Positions 50,001 through 64,000 are shown, counted from the first letter of the stretch. The stretch: 64,000 bases of DNA from Taenia hydatigena (GCA_036345935.2 JADWOT020001504.1:1-64000); one strand, 5' to 3'. Translations and numbers: made by a program. The notes: a model not told the origin generated them from the letters alone.

Positions 50001-53000
50001 GGTAAGAAGGAATTACACTTTATGGCTTCCTATCATGTCCCTCACGGGAATAGTTAACAATAGCTATTTGCCAGATAATTCAGCTTCAGCCCTTGCTCTC
50101 AAATTTTAATAATTAATGTGCGGTAACATTGCTTTATACGAATCACTGCAAAGCCTAAACCTGTAAGTTGCATCTCGAATGCTAAGCGTTTTGAGTTTTT
50201 ACACCTAGAAGTTGGTAGTTTGAAGTCTTAGAGGCAAGGATAGTGAAGAATTTAATCACGGTATACCTGCTTGCAGCGAATCGCCATTAGAGAACAAGAT
50301 CCAAATGATATTCGGTTCTGACTAGGGGTTTAGCCTGGTGCATTTACAGAGCAGTGTGTTTTCAATAAAACGGCAAATCAAGTTAAGTAAACTATGCTTT
50401 TTATGCTCCTTACTTTGATCTTGAAATGAGTTTATCAGGACTCCAGCTAAAGGCTTACTGCCAGGCCAGTATCTCAGGTCTCCTTTGAAAATATAACATT
50501 TTGTGTCATGCAACTGGACAAAGACTGTACTATAACGAAAAACCGGTATTTAACTACTCCAAACCAAATATTAGGTCAAGTCCGTTCCGGTGAAGTGCAG
50601 TCCAATTGCAAGACAGTTGATATCTAGAAATGACTACGATGCAGCGTGAATAAATTCAATGCAAAAGCCGAGATTTTTCTGCAAATGTTCAACTTTGTAC
50701 TTTGCTCTATATTCCATCTTTGATTGCTATGATATTTTTCATGTTATGCAATAGAGACTCAGATCTGGCCCATAAACAAGAGGCCTAGTTGGCAAAGAAA
50801 GCTAGTAAAGCACAAGCACATATAGCCATGTCATATTCTGTCTGTTTAGATCTGGACACGACCAGAATTGTACAATGGCAGCTTATTTTACAAAGCTATT
50901 ATTTGCGGTATTAAATTGTGAAACCAGGGTTTGGCCAATGATTAGAGCGTCTAGGATGGCACAGACAAAATTCTGTCCTTCTGTGACAAGGACAAATTGA
51001 TTTCAATTTGGGATCAGATGCATATTTTGTTCTATAAATACTTTTAGCAGAGATATCGGGTGAAATTCTTTTTCTCCTTCTTTAGACCTTAAATTAATTA
51101 GAATTAGGAATCAGCAGCTAATTACCCTCCGCAAGAGATAGCGGCAGTTCCTGTTTTAAAATCGGACAAGTTAGGTGTTGCGGGTGATTAGGGTCTTTAT
51201 TTTGAAAAAGAAAGCTGAGCGACTGCAAGTATAGAGATGCGCTCATTTTTATTGGATTGGACCAAATATTTCACACAATTTGGAATCAGCAGCTTGTTTC
51301 CGCTTGTAAATTCTTGCGGTATTTCTTGTTATAGAATCTGGCAATGCAATCGTGGCTAAATTGTAAATAGCCTATATTGGCTAAACATAGAGAAAGGAGA
51401 AAGGGGAAAGGAAGGCATGTGCACTGATAGCAAAGATAAACTGATTAAGATTTAAACAGTGACGATGCGGATGTGTGAGAACATGGGACAAAGGAAGGAA
51501 AGTCAGTTAGATCCAATCAGGCAGTGCATTTTTAAAAAGATAGAGCTGAAAATATGTTTAATGGCTCTCGGTCATTTTTCTTCCCTCTTTATCGTTTGCA
51601 GCATTGTAAGTAATTCACTTCTTCCACGCTTGCTCTTGCTTTCTCGTTCTTCTTATCCATGATTCATCCGTGTGCCGCTCTCACGCAAGTTCGCTATTTC
51701 GTCATATTTACTACTCTTAACCAAAGTCTTCTCTTCATTTCAGTGTTATTGGAAGGACGCAGGGATTATGTGCAGATGTAATGTCACTACTAGAATCATT
51801 CACTCGCTACCTCTGTCCCTCCCTTTCTTACCCGTTCATGCACTTAAACAACTATTGATGGTGAAGCAAGCTTCTACATGGTGCCTCCCACATGGAAGGT
51901 AAAAAGAGCAACTTATTTCTTAAAATCCCTATCAATTTATGCAATCATGCTAAAGGGTATGGAAAATAGGGAGAGGATTTGTTGCTAGCTAGGAAAACGT
52001 TAAAGAACCCTTAAAAGCTATCTCCTACGTCACTTTCTGATCCATGATTGGAGAGGTGTCAACGGGGAGGTCATATACACATCTATATGCGCGGCAGCAA
52101 CATCACAGCCTTGTCATTTGACTCCAAACAACCCTATGCAACCCGTTCCCGCGCCTACTTATTTGTTGACTTTATGAACGACTGCGTTGAGGTCAATTTA
52201 GTGGCTTGTTCTCCTGGCATCATTTCGATTTTCCAAGTCGGCTTTCGATAGTAAGTATATTCTGGTGAATCGCCATCTTCAACCAGCATTCTCTCGTGTT
52301 CATTGCATGCTGCACTCAGCGGAAAAATTTTACCATAACGACCACATCCAAGTACAGGTTTGCATATTTGGACGGGGTTGGAGTGTCTCATTCGGCCTAA
52401 CTGCATCTTCGTTGGCACAGTCTTGTGGGCCCGGCTCCACCTAGAATGAAATCTGTCATCTTCTCTGGGCAACACACTTCAGCAAAATCATGGCCACAAG
52501 TGTGTAAGCCTCAAATCACATTGTAGAACTGCATCTGCACTGTAACAGATTGGGCGCAACCGCCTGTCTGGATGCAAGTAAAAAAACGTCACAATTGACG
52601 CGTTGAGATGCTTTGGCCTAAGCCTAGGGGCACGGGATCGGAGCATGGAGCACTTTGTTTGATGCAATATGTGATAGAAAATTTGCAGCGTGGGCAGCCC
52701 AACTAAACAAACACTGAAGCATGGCTGACATGCTAATTAGCCGGGCAGCATATCAATTGTACGCAACTTTAGAGTGTCTTTTAGTGCTTATGAATGATAA
52801 CAGTGCAAGTGTTAATGCAGATGTAAGGCGCCTAAATTGAGCCCATATCTGTCCTGTGGCATCTTTCTTTCAGCTTGGCCATGGTGGGCAGGTATGTTTT
52901 CTTTTCTCCTCTCTTTGCCTCCTTATAGAAATCCCCGCGTGATACCTCTCTGTTACACTTTTAGAGCCAAATCGCCACTCAGATCTTATACGGAACAGCG

Positions 53001-56000
53001 GAATTGGGTTTTAGGAAAGTCTTTGTTGTTTCCACGGCCAGACACCAATCACCTTTCCTTTGCTCTACACCCCACAGCATTGATTTTTAATTTGATGGGG
53101 ATTCCCTTCAAATCATGCTCTCCTTTGAGCATCCATGTCAGTAGTATCATGTAAGGCTTTGCCATCTTTAACTTCTTAGGCATTTGGTTAAGTGAGTGGG
53201 TGCCAGGGAAGTAGCATTCGATGAAATCCAGTGGTACAGTCACACTATTGCTTTCTCCATACAAACAGTCAAGCGTGGATCAGCAAAAGAGATGCAACGG
53301 ATGTCGGTTTTCTGTCATGCCATGAAGAAATCCAGTAGATGGAAGCATAAACTTAGGCACTACCTCTGCAAAATAACGAGGACGAGGTAGCTCTCTCTAG
53401 TCAATTGTTAACGCATGTTACCTACGGCCTCAACTATTATGCCATAACACCCTTCACGAAGGAAATATGCGCCCCTAAAAATGGATCCTCATCGTGACTC
53501 CGAAGGTGCCAACAGTGTCGGAATAACGAAGAAATAGCATCCGCTGACGTCGACTGTTGCAAAGAGAGTGTACGTGGTAGGAGGAGAGAGGACCAAGGTT
53601 TGAGCAAGGTCGAAGTATTTGCAGCAGTGTGCACTAATATAACAAAGTAGAATTCAAAGGAAAATCGACTTATTATAGGAATGCACACAAAAAGATTGAA
53701 TTGGTAAAGAACATCAAGAAATTAAAGTCTAAACTAAGATACCTTTAACGATATGTATTCCTCTTAGTTTTTAATAAATTTGCGATTGCGAGAAGAAGGA
53801 AACCTTCTGCGTAAGAAAAGTAGACGCAACAAACATTGCATGAAAAAATTGACTGCCTCGAGAGTACTGGATGGCGGATGTGTTGCATGAGGCTGATCAA
53901 TGACATGTAGTAAATTTATTCGTTGTTGTGCTTATAAGAAGAATTCACAAGCAGCAGGAAAGCAAGTAACCCCCTCACTTTGTCAACTGCTGATCGTGAA
54001 TCACAACTGGCAGCAACTTCACTCAAGGTCATTTCTAACTGCGAGCCTGGCATTTTTAAATAATGCTGACGTGAAGTTGGAACAGAAAGTCGTCTTCGGC
54101 TTTATACACCTTGTTCCAGAATAATTATGGACCGCGTGCCTTAGCGCTGCTGCTTTTTGTGCATGTCATGCACTCAGGAATTTGAAATATTGTTGAAAAG
54201 CATAAACCTGATACATTCTTTGCACTGCCTTCGTATATGTTCATTTTGGTGCTAATAGTCAACTTTTCTTGCACACAGGACTTTTGATTTGGACTACAAG
54301 GATCATTCAAAACGAATGAGAATCCCAAATTTACAATCATAAAAAGAGAATCTGTCGTAGCACCAAATACACTTCATGAACCAGCATAATCGAAGCAAGG
54401 ACAACCTGTGCCAATTTGCACCTTTTTATTGGCCCCATTCTATGCTGCTTTACTTCACACTTAGAGAATCTTTAAAGCTATGCCGAATAAAGCGGGTCAT
54501 TCTGTTCAGATGTTAGACTAGGTAAGAAGCGCCTTCGGAACAGAGTTGGTTCGAACCGTCCCAAGTGAGTTGACATTACCATTCGCTTTTAAATAGCAGA
54601 CCGATTGGGATGGTTAAAAATTCAATCCCATCCTAATTTAAAAGCACAACCGTATGGCCTTGGCATATGCTTATAAACTAAATTTTATTCCACCAACAGA
54701 TTATTGCACGATGGATGACTGTAGGCACAAAGTGCAACTATTGCTAATCGTCAAAACGGTGGGGCTGAATAAAAGCGGCGTTGTCAACAGCGCCGTGACA
54801 TCTGTTGCCAAATTCGCAAGAAGTGGGAGCTATTGGGGCTGATTGGCATTAGCATCAAAGCCCATTTCAGTTCACTCCTCTTTCTTCATTTCCTGCACGC
54901 ATTTCCTGGATTTTAAGCCCCTTCATTGATTTGTCGGTTAGTCACCTCTACCACGCTATCCACTAACTTCGACTGACACTTGCATGCGTATTGAACTTTG
55001 CCAACGTCTCGCATGCCTTATGTGGATGCACGCCATGGAAGGTCATCAAAATGACTGCCATTTGTACTCAACTGCACGTAAGATGCTGCTCGGAATTTTT
55101 GTGCTATAAATATCTACTCCATTATCATGAAACGAAGACACTTCTCCAACGAAAGGCTATAAATAATAATGAGTTCTGCAGTTCTTCAGCCCCTAAAAAC
55201 ATAATAGCAAAGCCAACAAGTTTTGACCCATCACTAATCAGTCAATTTGATTATCATTTAATGAAATTCCATTCGTGGTAGCCCTTAAAAAGACCGCCGT
55301 CACATCTAGCAGTCAAGCTTTTGTTCGGCCTATTCATTGCTGCCAATAGGCATCCCCATCTGCTTGATAGCAGCACTGCCTGGATATCAGGAAGCACACC
55401 ACCCAACAGCTTTTTCACCCACTTGCACTTGTGGGTTTTTAATTACAGATGGTGATGAGGAATGACACATGCCATTTTTGGCTGCAAGCTAGTCCAACTT
55501 CGTTACACGTCTCATTGACTCTTCGTCACCAGAGCCTGCCACAATTTTTTCTCCCATTCATCCTGCTGCACCTACCTTTGGGCTATGCTGCAAAGCACGG
55601 ATTTGGGGTAGTAATGACCGCGATTATTGCTGAATTTGCGTCATCGGCGATGAATGTGAAGTAAAGTATGTGCTGGTTTGAGTGGTTTTGGCACTTTTGG
55701 TTATCAGTGCTCACACAACAGGGTGTCAAAACGGAGTGAGTTGATGCCCTTAGCCTCCCTTGTGGGATGGCGACATGCAGACGATTGGGTGGATTATCAG
55801 AGCCATGTGGTATGAAGAATTTCTTTTGCTATTGATGCCTGCCAAATCCATTTTGTCGTGTCAGAATCTGATATCCCGTTTTACAAATCTTGTTTTGTTT
55901 GCAGTTTTGGAAAGCATGACAGTGAGCACTAGCCTGAGAACGCACAAGCCTAAAAACAAAACATTCACAATTAAATACCTTTCCTCTCAACATTAATTAC

Positions 56001-59000
56001 CTTATTGTCCAAATGCAGAGTAATGTAGCGTGAAGTGGGGTGTGGCCGAACATTCAGTGAGGAGTGGCGTAGGTCGCCTTAATGAAGCGCAACTCGACTT
56101 GGCGTAGAGTTAACTGACGAGGCGGGGAGAGTGTTTACTTTTATCACATATTAATACTTTCACAGACATAACTCCCGTAACCTTTTTTGTCAATCGGCAA
56201 CCGAAGAGCCGACTGCTGTTCTTTTTTGCTTAAGCTAATAAATAGACGCATAAATTACATCCCGAACTATTGTCATGCTTCATGCCACTTTTATTTACCC
56301 TCTGCCAATTTACAGGGCTAGCACATCTCACCAAGCTCCACCCATCCCATAGCCACCAGCGGCACTTGCAAAAGTGCCATGCATGCCAACGCCACCATTG
56401 AACAAGCTAATCTCTCTACCCGAAAACAAATGTTTAGGCACGCACACAAGCTACTCAACCACCTAACGACCACCGTAAATGTAATACCCGATCATAATGC
56501 CCAACGGGCGGGCAGAGGCACAAAAGCAAAGGACGGCAGCCAAGTTCTGATGCTGTATTTACCCAAAATTCTTACTTAACCACCTCGCACAGTGTGCTAA
56601 CATCACCTTGTCTCCATTGTTAGTGAAACATGTGAGAGTTAATACAGGCTGCGACGAGTTGTTGAAAGTGCTCCTGAGCAGAGCCGTTAAAGCATTCACA
56701 CAACAGGCGCAGCGGTATCTGCCCTATCATCGATCACAGGACAACCCAGCCAATGAAGCTGCAGGAAGTGCGTCTCCGACGTCTAAGGGCAAAGACCACG
56801 TTCATTGCAGTGACGACTTTATGCTGTACGTGCTTAGTAAGCGTGATGTCGTCGCGGATTACGTCCTTTAAAAGGACCTTCAGCGTATCTCAAATATGTA
56901 TGCAGACGAGATTGGAGCCACGTCTCACATCACGCCATAGGAGGCTATGCGGACGGCCTACGCTATTAATAGATCTCTGTGCATACGAGGCCCCTCTACT
57001 GATCAATCAACAAGTCACAATTTATACATCAACGTATTTGCGTCTCTTTAATCCGTGCCAGTGCAGCCACCACTTTTATGCAAATCTTATCATTTATTCT
57101 TGTCATACACATGCGCATCGAATAAAATGTAAGTGGTACTGAGCATAATTTTGAACATAAATAAACGATGATAATAAATAAATAAGTTACGGGCTAAACA
57201 ATCATGCAATCACAAAAGCTAATTGTCAATGCAAAAATATGAAAATGAGTTAAAGTGCACGCACCATCTCTACTATCTCAATAGTCAATATTCTAGCAAC
57301 AATGGATCTAGAACATCACGGGGCAAGAGATACTTGATAGCCTCTCTTCTGGTCCAACCGACGATTGAGAATGCGGCAGCTCCACGATGATGGGGAAGTC
57401 GTCACTAGAGGCCCTCCCTGTGTAGGTAGGTTGTATGGGTTTATTTGCACACATCTTTTTCTCTTTTCCTCCTTTCACTGAAAGTGTCTCTTCGATCTTC
57501 CCCACTTTCTTTACGCCGCTGCTTTAGAACAAGAAGTTGCTGAATGCATATTATTTAGTAGGCAGTGAGAGAGTGCTTCGAGGTAACTTGAAAGGCTCAC
57601 CACAAACGGCACGTCTGTTTGCATTGTGTTAGAGGCAGTAGTCCACCCTTACAAGTAAGGCAATCGAGTGCCGTAATGTGGATTGTAATGAAATTGTAAA
57701 CAAATTGTTGTTAAATGTTTGCATTTTAGAATGGAATAATGAGTTGCGGAACCTGTGATACAAAACGCATCGATTAAGAGTTTTAAGGATAATAACAACC
57801 TTTGATTTGCGCTTTGAATGCCAAGTAGTAATATTTTTTAGATAAAATAGTCGCCTCTAGATTGTCACTGCGCGGAACATTAACGTTGTCGATTCATTTG
57901 CAGCCCAAGGTCGCCAGTAGCACGCCCTACGGAAACAGTGCTAGCAACTCACGGAAGCGTTGGTCGAAGGGGGGCTTCGGAACATTACACTCTCAAAGAA
58001 TTTTTGCTAGTGTCAAGGATCTTTCTTAAAGACGTTGGCTGTTTGATTCCGCCTGTTCCCAAGAGGAATCGGATCACCGCCTTTATAGGCCAGAGGCTTT
58101 GATGATTCCATGTGTACAGGTATGTAGCATTTTTGAACTAGAAAGCAGAGGCGGAGCTAGAGTTAAAGAGATTTGTGCGCATTTTGTGCTCTTTTAAAGT
58201 TAAGCCTCCGTTTTTCGTTCTTGACCACCTGTGAGCTGATGGCATGATGTGCATCGTCAAGCTGAGGCAAAATGTTAGGTGTGGCGCCCGCATACAGATA
58301 GCCGCCTCAGCGTTTGATCGTTTTGTTAAAAGCATGCTCTTGAGACCGTCATTTGATTAAAGTGTAAATATTTTGCGAAATACTGGTGTTGGGTTTGCAG
58401 CTGCCTTAGAGCGTAAGGGCGTGATTACAGTTTTGCTTCCTTGCTTTCGGTTGTAGCGGCCTTATGGTGTAGAGCTGGATTGATACGCAGAGTACTTTGA
58501 GCGCACCCATTTCTATTTCTAATTGTAGGATAGGGAACAATTTCGCCCGCGTTTGGTAGTGTTGCTAACCCAACTGAAGCACTCTGGTAGGGGTTTCCGA
58601 CCACTTCTACTAGGTGTTTGCAACGAACAGAGTAGGTGAGATTTTGCCTATATCCATGGTGCCTGTCTTACTACACAATTTTCCTGTCTCCCGTATCGTA
58701 TAATATCTCTGTTTCGACACGCTGTTGTTGACCGGGCACACTTTTCTTCGCATTCATGTTGTGGCTTCTAGGCTGATTGCTTAAAATATGATGGTGAAAT
58801 AGGTAAGAGTGGGGCCAGTCTGAAGCGTGCATGAGCACGCAGCCCATGCACCTAGATATTGTATTGTTATTTTGATTAAGCTCTTCAATCTACGGAATGT
58901 AGAGCTTCAAATTTGATTGGCCTGCCACCTAATAGGTTATTGAAGACTAGAGTTGGTTTGGCCTAATTTTTTCCAAAAGGATGTTTAAAGCCACCCTACA

Positions 59001-61111
59001 AATCTGTCGTCAGCACTTTGTGCTTAAATAAGGAAAATATTCGTGATTGGGAATTGGTGTAAAGGTTGCACTTAATATGCTACGAATGAAATAGTTGCAG
59101 AATCCTTTCCTAAAACACCTTTCAAACATCAACAAACTAGTCGGGTACTGAGTTCGTTGCCTACGCAACACATAACATACACTGGTCTACTACTCTAAAA
59201 GGTTAGATAAGTTTAAACATTTAAAAGGGCTATCAGAGAAATGCGCGAATTTTCGCCTTGTATTAGACCACTGTTTTCCTGTATGCACAAAATTCATCAA
59301 TAGACTTGGTTGCCATTGCAATTTCTGTCTTCTCCACTTATTCTCTCGAGTTTGACTTGTAGTTGAAAGCAGTAGAGATAGATTTCGATTAAGAAAGAAC
59401 AAAAATGTAGTCCTTCTTAATTTAAGTAATCAAACAGAGAAGCGTCTGCATAAATTCTGTTGCATCAGTTAGCATTGCAAGACCTGTTTCCATAGGCGCA
59501 TCAGTTTCCGCTCACTATACCTTCCTCTTATGAACAGTCGTGATCTCCATTAGTTGGAAATGAGCACAGGTTTATTTGCTTATGCACATTTGAAGGACTT
59601 GTGCATTATGACACCCCATTGGTGATCTGTGCAGCCAGAGCATCTGTCGACTTCTTGGTAGCCAATGTAGAGGGGCGAATAGAGGTGTGGATCCGACTAA
59701 CGCTGGAATATGCGACTTAAAGTAGAGCTCGCACAAGAATTGCACAAGCAAAACGCAGTGAATGTTAAACATTAGTAGGCAAAGTTGCCAATCTAATCAG
59801 ATAATAATCCATTCAAAATAAATACGAATTCCGGCAAAATGTGTCAGCATCACCAAGTAGGATCCAGCGTACATTTGAGTTTCCTCGCTTTTTCATAATT
59901 CCATAGTTATTAATCTTAAACTAGCACTTATGTACTTTAGCCTATGATTGTTGAGCTAATGATTTTTATAAATAATGTTTCGTTTTCTCCTTAAACAGCT
60001 AAAAGTAACTATTTTTTAGGGTTTTATCCTCTCGTGACAAGCCTCAGTGAAACAGGCCGAAATATATGGAATAATAGGGACGAGACTATCTACTTTTTGG
60101 TATTTGCAGATTGTTTGACTGGCATTTGCCCTTGGCTAGTGGTTAAAACAAATTGGATAGGGAATAATTGCATTTTCGGATTTATGAGCATAGATCGAGC
60201 TAGTTTGAATTATTAGCCAGAGTGTGACAGATTGCTGACGTGGGAGAGATGCTAGCTGTTTCAGAGTACCAAATCAACCTATTAAGAGACAGCTTAGCAC
60301 AAATAGCAACAATGTTCCCATTGCGATGATGTGATGGTTTTTTGATTTCGGTATGCTCTTTTATCGATTTTCGGAGGAGGTGATTTAAGTCTCCACGCAG
60401 ACCATCTCTGCCATTGAGTGCAGCTCTCTCTTAATAACTTTGGTTATCCAAAGCAACCAACATCCTTCTCTGTGTGACATTCTGGTGCAAATATCAGCTA
60501 CGTTTGCCACGGCGGAGTCTGTAACTACATATTTCCTCAGACATGACTTTGGGGACTGTCTTTACGCAGAGGAGGACCCAGAAGGCGTAGGGTAGTAAGG
60601 CCTTTGATTATCAGACCTGCTACGGTGGATACTGCCACTACAGGAGTGGATAATAAAGGAATATACAAGGATGTTTATGACTTTACGAAGTGCCTAGCTG
60701 GCGGATGTTTCACCGAACCGTTCCAGGATCATAGTTTCATTGCTGGTAGCAGCTGCTAAGACTAAAAGGTCAATAGTTAACTAGGATGAATGGCGGTTCC
60801 GGCAACATAAAATGGGCCGATCGTACACATTTTCCCTCTTTTTACTCGTCTTTGTTTCGTATCTCTCGATCAGACCTGCACTCATTTTATGCTTACTCGT
60901 CTTGCAATGTCAACGGCTCTAGCCACCCTTCTTTGACATCGCAAATGCCCTACTTTTCAAAACATTGCATTAGGCAACCCCTCGCTATCGTCGACTATCC
61001 TTTTCACGCAAATGACACTGCACAGAACACGAGGACATTCTCGCCATTTGCGGTCCACATGCGTCTGGGCTCGTAATGGGTACAAAGCAGAGTACCATGT
61101 GTCTTTAGACG
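47016..61111. other. Long noncoding region, no gene recognised
   Basis: About 14 kb without a supported gene. The plus strand is purine-rich around 47730-48200. Several frames of 60-129 codons (48927-49238 minus with a Cys-rich patch, 52155-52475 minus, 53437-53688 minus, 56608-56871 plus) have protein-like stretches but no recognisable domain and no clean splice structure. A family B repeat copy lies near 60.35-60.40 kb. Confidence 0.45.
60346..60395 (+). repeat. Dispersed repeat family B, copy 3
   Basis: It contains TTTCGGTATGCTCTTTTATC followed by GATTTTCGGAGGAGG and aligns with 39155-39200. It sits less than 1 kb upstream of family A copy 2, as the family B copy near 39.2 kb sits less than 1 kb downstream of family A copy 1. 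The order differs, so a single larger repeat is not demonstrated. Confidence 0.4.
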
Positions 61112-61267
61112 GTTAAGTATGTTGCAGTGGCCAGGTTTGTTCATTTACGTGTATTTATATTTTCTTGACTATGCTGCTCGAGTGGTGACCTGTAGACCCA
61201 GAGAATATGTTGACTTTAAAGAGCCAACGAGGAGAGATGGAACATGAGCACAGATCTTCATAACATT
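61112..61267 (+). repeat. Dispersed repeat family A, copy 2
   Basis: Direct-orientation partner of 38255-38412. Matching blocks are GGTTAAG, CCAGGTTTGTTCATTTACG, TTGACTAT, TAGACCCAGAGAA and GGAACA. A further weak match, TTTCGGGGTTG plus CACTTCTACCTAGC near 61378, parallels 38630-38670 and suggests the repeat is longer with internal gaps. Confidence 0.6.
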
Positions 61268-64000
61268 TGAAGATGAGGATATGAGTGATGCTTGCATAAA
61301 CATTTGGGATTCAAAAATCCATAAAAATTGATGAATCTGCCATGCTGCTAAAATAGAAAATTGCATCAGGCATGATTTCGGGGTTGAAGGCACTTCTACC
61401 TAGCATCATTTTCTTTCCCACACTTTTGTCATTCTCCGCAAAGCTACGAGGCATAAAGTTTAGTCAAACGGTTAAGGTTTTGCTAATTATCGATAGTGTG
61501 CGAAGAAAGCTGTAGAGCCACCAACCCGATCTGATTAATGGAATATGAAATGGAAAATGGTGCTAAGAAGGATCAGACCACAAAATATTTGGAAAGCATT
61601 TATAATTGCATCATTCACATCGAATAATGACCCCTTCAAAGCACATACAGTCTGGTGGAAAGTGGGGTCCGAATTGTTATTGCTATCGAGTAGGCTCTAG
61701 TACCTAATTGAATTTCCTATTATGTGTATTGCAGACTCTGCTCAGTTATAATCCTGGTGACATTAAAATTGACTTCACCTAATCACTTGTGTCATTGCAA
61801 CCATTCAACCAATTAATTGAATACAATGCGCTATTTAACCCGGTTGGCTTTTAAGACCTTCGGTGCACTGCTTAAGCATCTGTCTCCTTAAGATCAGCCT
61901 CAGCGGTTAACTTGACACCTTTCCTTCTGAATTGTGTTCCCAGAGAACATAGATTCCTTTTAGTTTTATCGCTGGAATTGGTAATATTCAATGGAACCAT
62001 TAACTAACTTATATAGAAAAACTGAGAGCGTGTCACCTTGTCTATTTGACACGCTCATGCGTAAACGTTTTTCTGCTCTACACTATAGGCTTTTGCATTT
62101 TTATTGAGGACCGTTTTGCTTGTTATTACATGCACTGGTGGCATATGCCAACAGGACCACCCTAAGTCATTAGATCGTAGGCACTGACACATGAAGATAT
62201 AAATAGCAGCTTAGAAATGAGCTAGGATCTATTGCACCCTGAATGTAGCCGTATTTACCAACACTGATTAATGAGTTTATTGAGCGTGGTTTTGATGCAC
62301 TTAGTACTGTGATGTAATCTGTGGCTGTGTTTGCCACGAAATAGGAAGCTATGCAAAGATCGCATGTACATTCCAAGATTCGATTTGTTAAATAACCTTT
62401 TCACTTGCAGTGTGCTGCTTTTTGAATAAGCACGGTTCATTTTAAGCATTAAGCAACGCTAAATCAACAGATTGCGAGCATATGTGGCATTGGCACATTC
62501 CAGGATTGTCTTCTGTTCTAGGTATTTTACATTTTATTTCCTCAAATGTGACGAGTCTGGTGCCACAGCTCCTGGAATGCTGTGATTACTGAGGGGATCC
62601 AAGGCCCTTCCATTATCGCTACTTTACTTCCTTTAGAAGGCATCGACAATGGTGTCTCATTCAGGGCACGCGGACTATAAGTAGGCCTAATGATGTCTTC
62701 AGAATGGAGGGGCAGGGGCCTTCTTCTCTATTTCCCCTTTTCCACGTCTTACTGCAACGCGCCTTTCGGTGAGAGCATCTTTTGTCTCCTACTACGATGT
62801 TCCATATGGTCCCGAGTGTTGCGCCTTGCATTATGCTCCACAGTTTGTGCTTACTGCATTCAACACATCCAAAACAGAGTAATGGGTACTTCATGTACTT
62901 CGTTTCCTTGCCTTTATTTCCCAATTTAATGACACAAGAAAATCTCGCCTCTATGCCTCTCTGCTCTTTGCTCGCCTTCCCCTGCTTCAAACCCAACTTC
63001 AGTTTACCCCAGCCTTCTCCTTTCTCCCCCTCTTCCTACCCCATCATATGCAGGCGCCTACTTCGTAAGTTTTCCTCATCTCTCTACCAGTCTCACCCTT
63101 CATCGTAACATTAAATAATGTTAAGACTCATAACTAGGGTCAAATTAGCACAGCCTAGATCAGCTCTGACTCAACACGCTTTACTTCTAACCAAATCTTG
63201 TTCTAGCACAACCTAGCCTGAATCACAAATCATTTTCTACTTCTATCTTTCCATCTCTCTAGTTTGTTCTGCACCACTTCCTCTCAATTCCACCTCTTAC
63301 TTTTACTCCTCCTCCACCTACTCCCTCGAGAGCGAAGGTGAGCGCGTTGCTCCTACCTCCCACTTTGTGACTTATAGACTCGTCCAACTCTCACCTCACC
63401 ATCTCACTGTCCAGTTCTTTCCTTCAATCTGCAGAGAATTCCTCTACCAGGCGCCCTAAATTAACGTGTAAGAACGTGCGCTCCCTGCCCTTTAGGGGGC
63501 GCCTCAATCGTTGTCCTAAAAACTGGTAAGAACGTCTGTGTGTGTGCCTGTGCATATGTAGTGCAGAGCCATATTCAAGTCATCCTCTCCTCCTCAAATG
63601 CCCTTCTGGCTGACCAAGTCGACATTTTTATCTTTAATGAAGATCTCCTTCAGTTGTTCATCCTATGGCCATTTAATTGCCATAATAATTCAAACTTCGC
63701 CTTTCGCTAACACTCCATCACTCACCCACCAACTCACCTCACTAATATTTAATCGCATTTTCCTTCTTGTGACTCCCATACTTCCTCCCTTATTTCGGAT
63801 TGAGGTGAACTTCGCACATGGAAATAGCATATTTAATAATATTAAAGTGATGTGTGCAGGCGAGGTAAGAAGGTAGCACAGGATGAGGAGAGAGAGGTAG
63901 CATAACTTATCCCTAATTTTTACTGTAGACATCGGTTTTGGCCTTTTGTATTCACTGGAACGGCAGACCGGGTGGTTGGAACTGATGCCGGGATGGCGAG
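61268..64000. other. Noncoding end of window
   Basis: No gene is recognised. It includes a 10-bp perfect hairpin at 62026-62056, pyrimidine-rich plus-strand stretches at about 62930-63110, 63230-63440 and 63690-63800, and a short TG-rich run at about 63534-63552. Overlapping frames on both strands at 62661-63108 are products of the skewed composition. Confidence 0.45.
62026..62056. other. Short perfect hairpin
   Basis: GAGCGTGTCA and TGACACGCTC form a perfect 10-bp stem around an 11-nt loop. It lies in noncoding sequence and no function is inferred. Confidence 0.5.

Noticed and set aside
52155..52475. Minus-strand frame with GCGRYGKIF..AACNEHERM, faintly like a Kazal domain
   Set aside because: Key cysteines of the Kazal pattern are missing and the splice context is poor.
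54545..54565. GGTTCGAACC, a B-box-like tRNA motif
   Set aside because: The motif is self-palindromic, and no A box, acceptor stem or anticodon arm can be built around it.
56608..56871. 87-codon plus-strand frame with a polar, protein-like composition
   Set aside because: No domain was recognised, splice signals are not convincing, and the length is well within chance expectation.

Overview
The window looks like nuclear DNA of an animal. It carries a metazoan-type U1 snRNA gene, two eukaryotic arginine tRNA genes and a spliced gene with short GT-AG introns (75-192 nt) for a CELF/Bruno-family RNA-binding protein. It has no bacterial gene density or operons. Composition is moderately AT-rich. 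A flatworm or another lophotrochozoan would fit the short introns and base composition, but that is a guess; the sequence does not settle the clade. Most open frames of 60-130 codons here are what chance gives in 64 kb of AT-rich DNA, so frames were accepted only with homology, splice-phase agreement or composition behind them.

Layout. At 1.4 kb there is a slightly degenerate tRNA-Arg(CCG). From there to about 25 kb I recognise no gene; one frame with good splice sites (13557-13695) is a weak candidate exon. At 25.7-27.1 kb lie the last five coding exons of the CELF-like gene: a linker followed by the third RNA-recognition motif. The first two RRMs of a standard CELF protein were not found. 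About 3.3 kb after its stop codon is a decayed duplicate of the RRM3 exons and their introns (30426-30855). On the minus strand, 34772-35081 looks like a first exon for a secreted or membrane protein, but its continuation was not found.

The 43-47 kb segment is the most structured part. It holds an intact-looking tRNA-Arg(CCT), a 487-bp element with 91-bp inverted arms, and a U1 snRNA cluster. The cluster has one complete U1 gene on + (44255-44410), an inverted copy identical over 438 bp but lacking the first 13 U1 nucleotides (arms 44268-44705 and 46578-47015), and an older 3'-half U1 relic between them. Two old repeat families appear as diverged copies, one near 38.3 and 61.1 kb, the other near 39.2, 40.9 and 60.4 kb. 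The rest is unrecognised noncoding sequence with several purine/pyrimidine-asymmetric stretches and a few short perfect hairpins.

The recognisable functions are all RNA-related: splicing (U1), translation (two tRNA-Arg genes) and mRNA regulation (CELF-like). Nothing shows that they act together.
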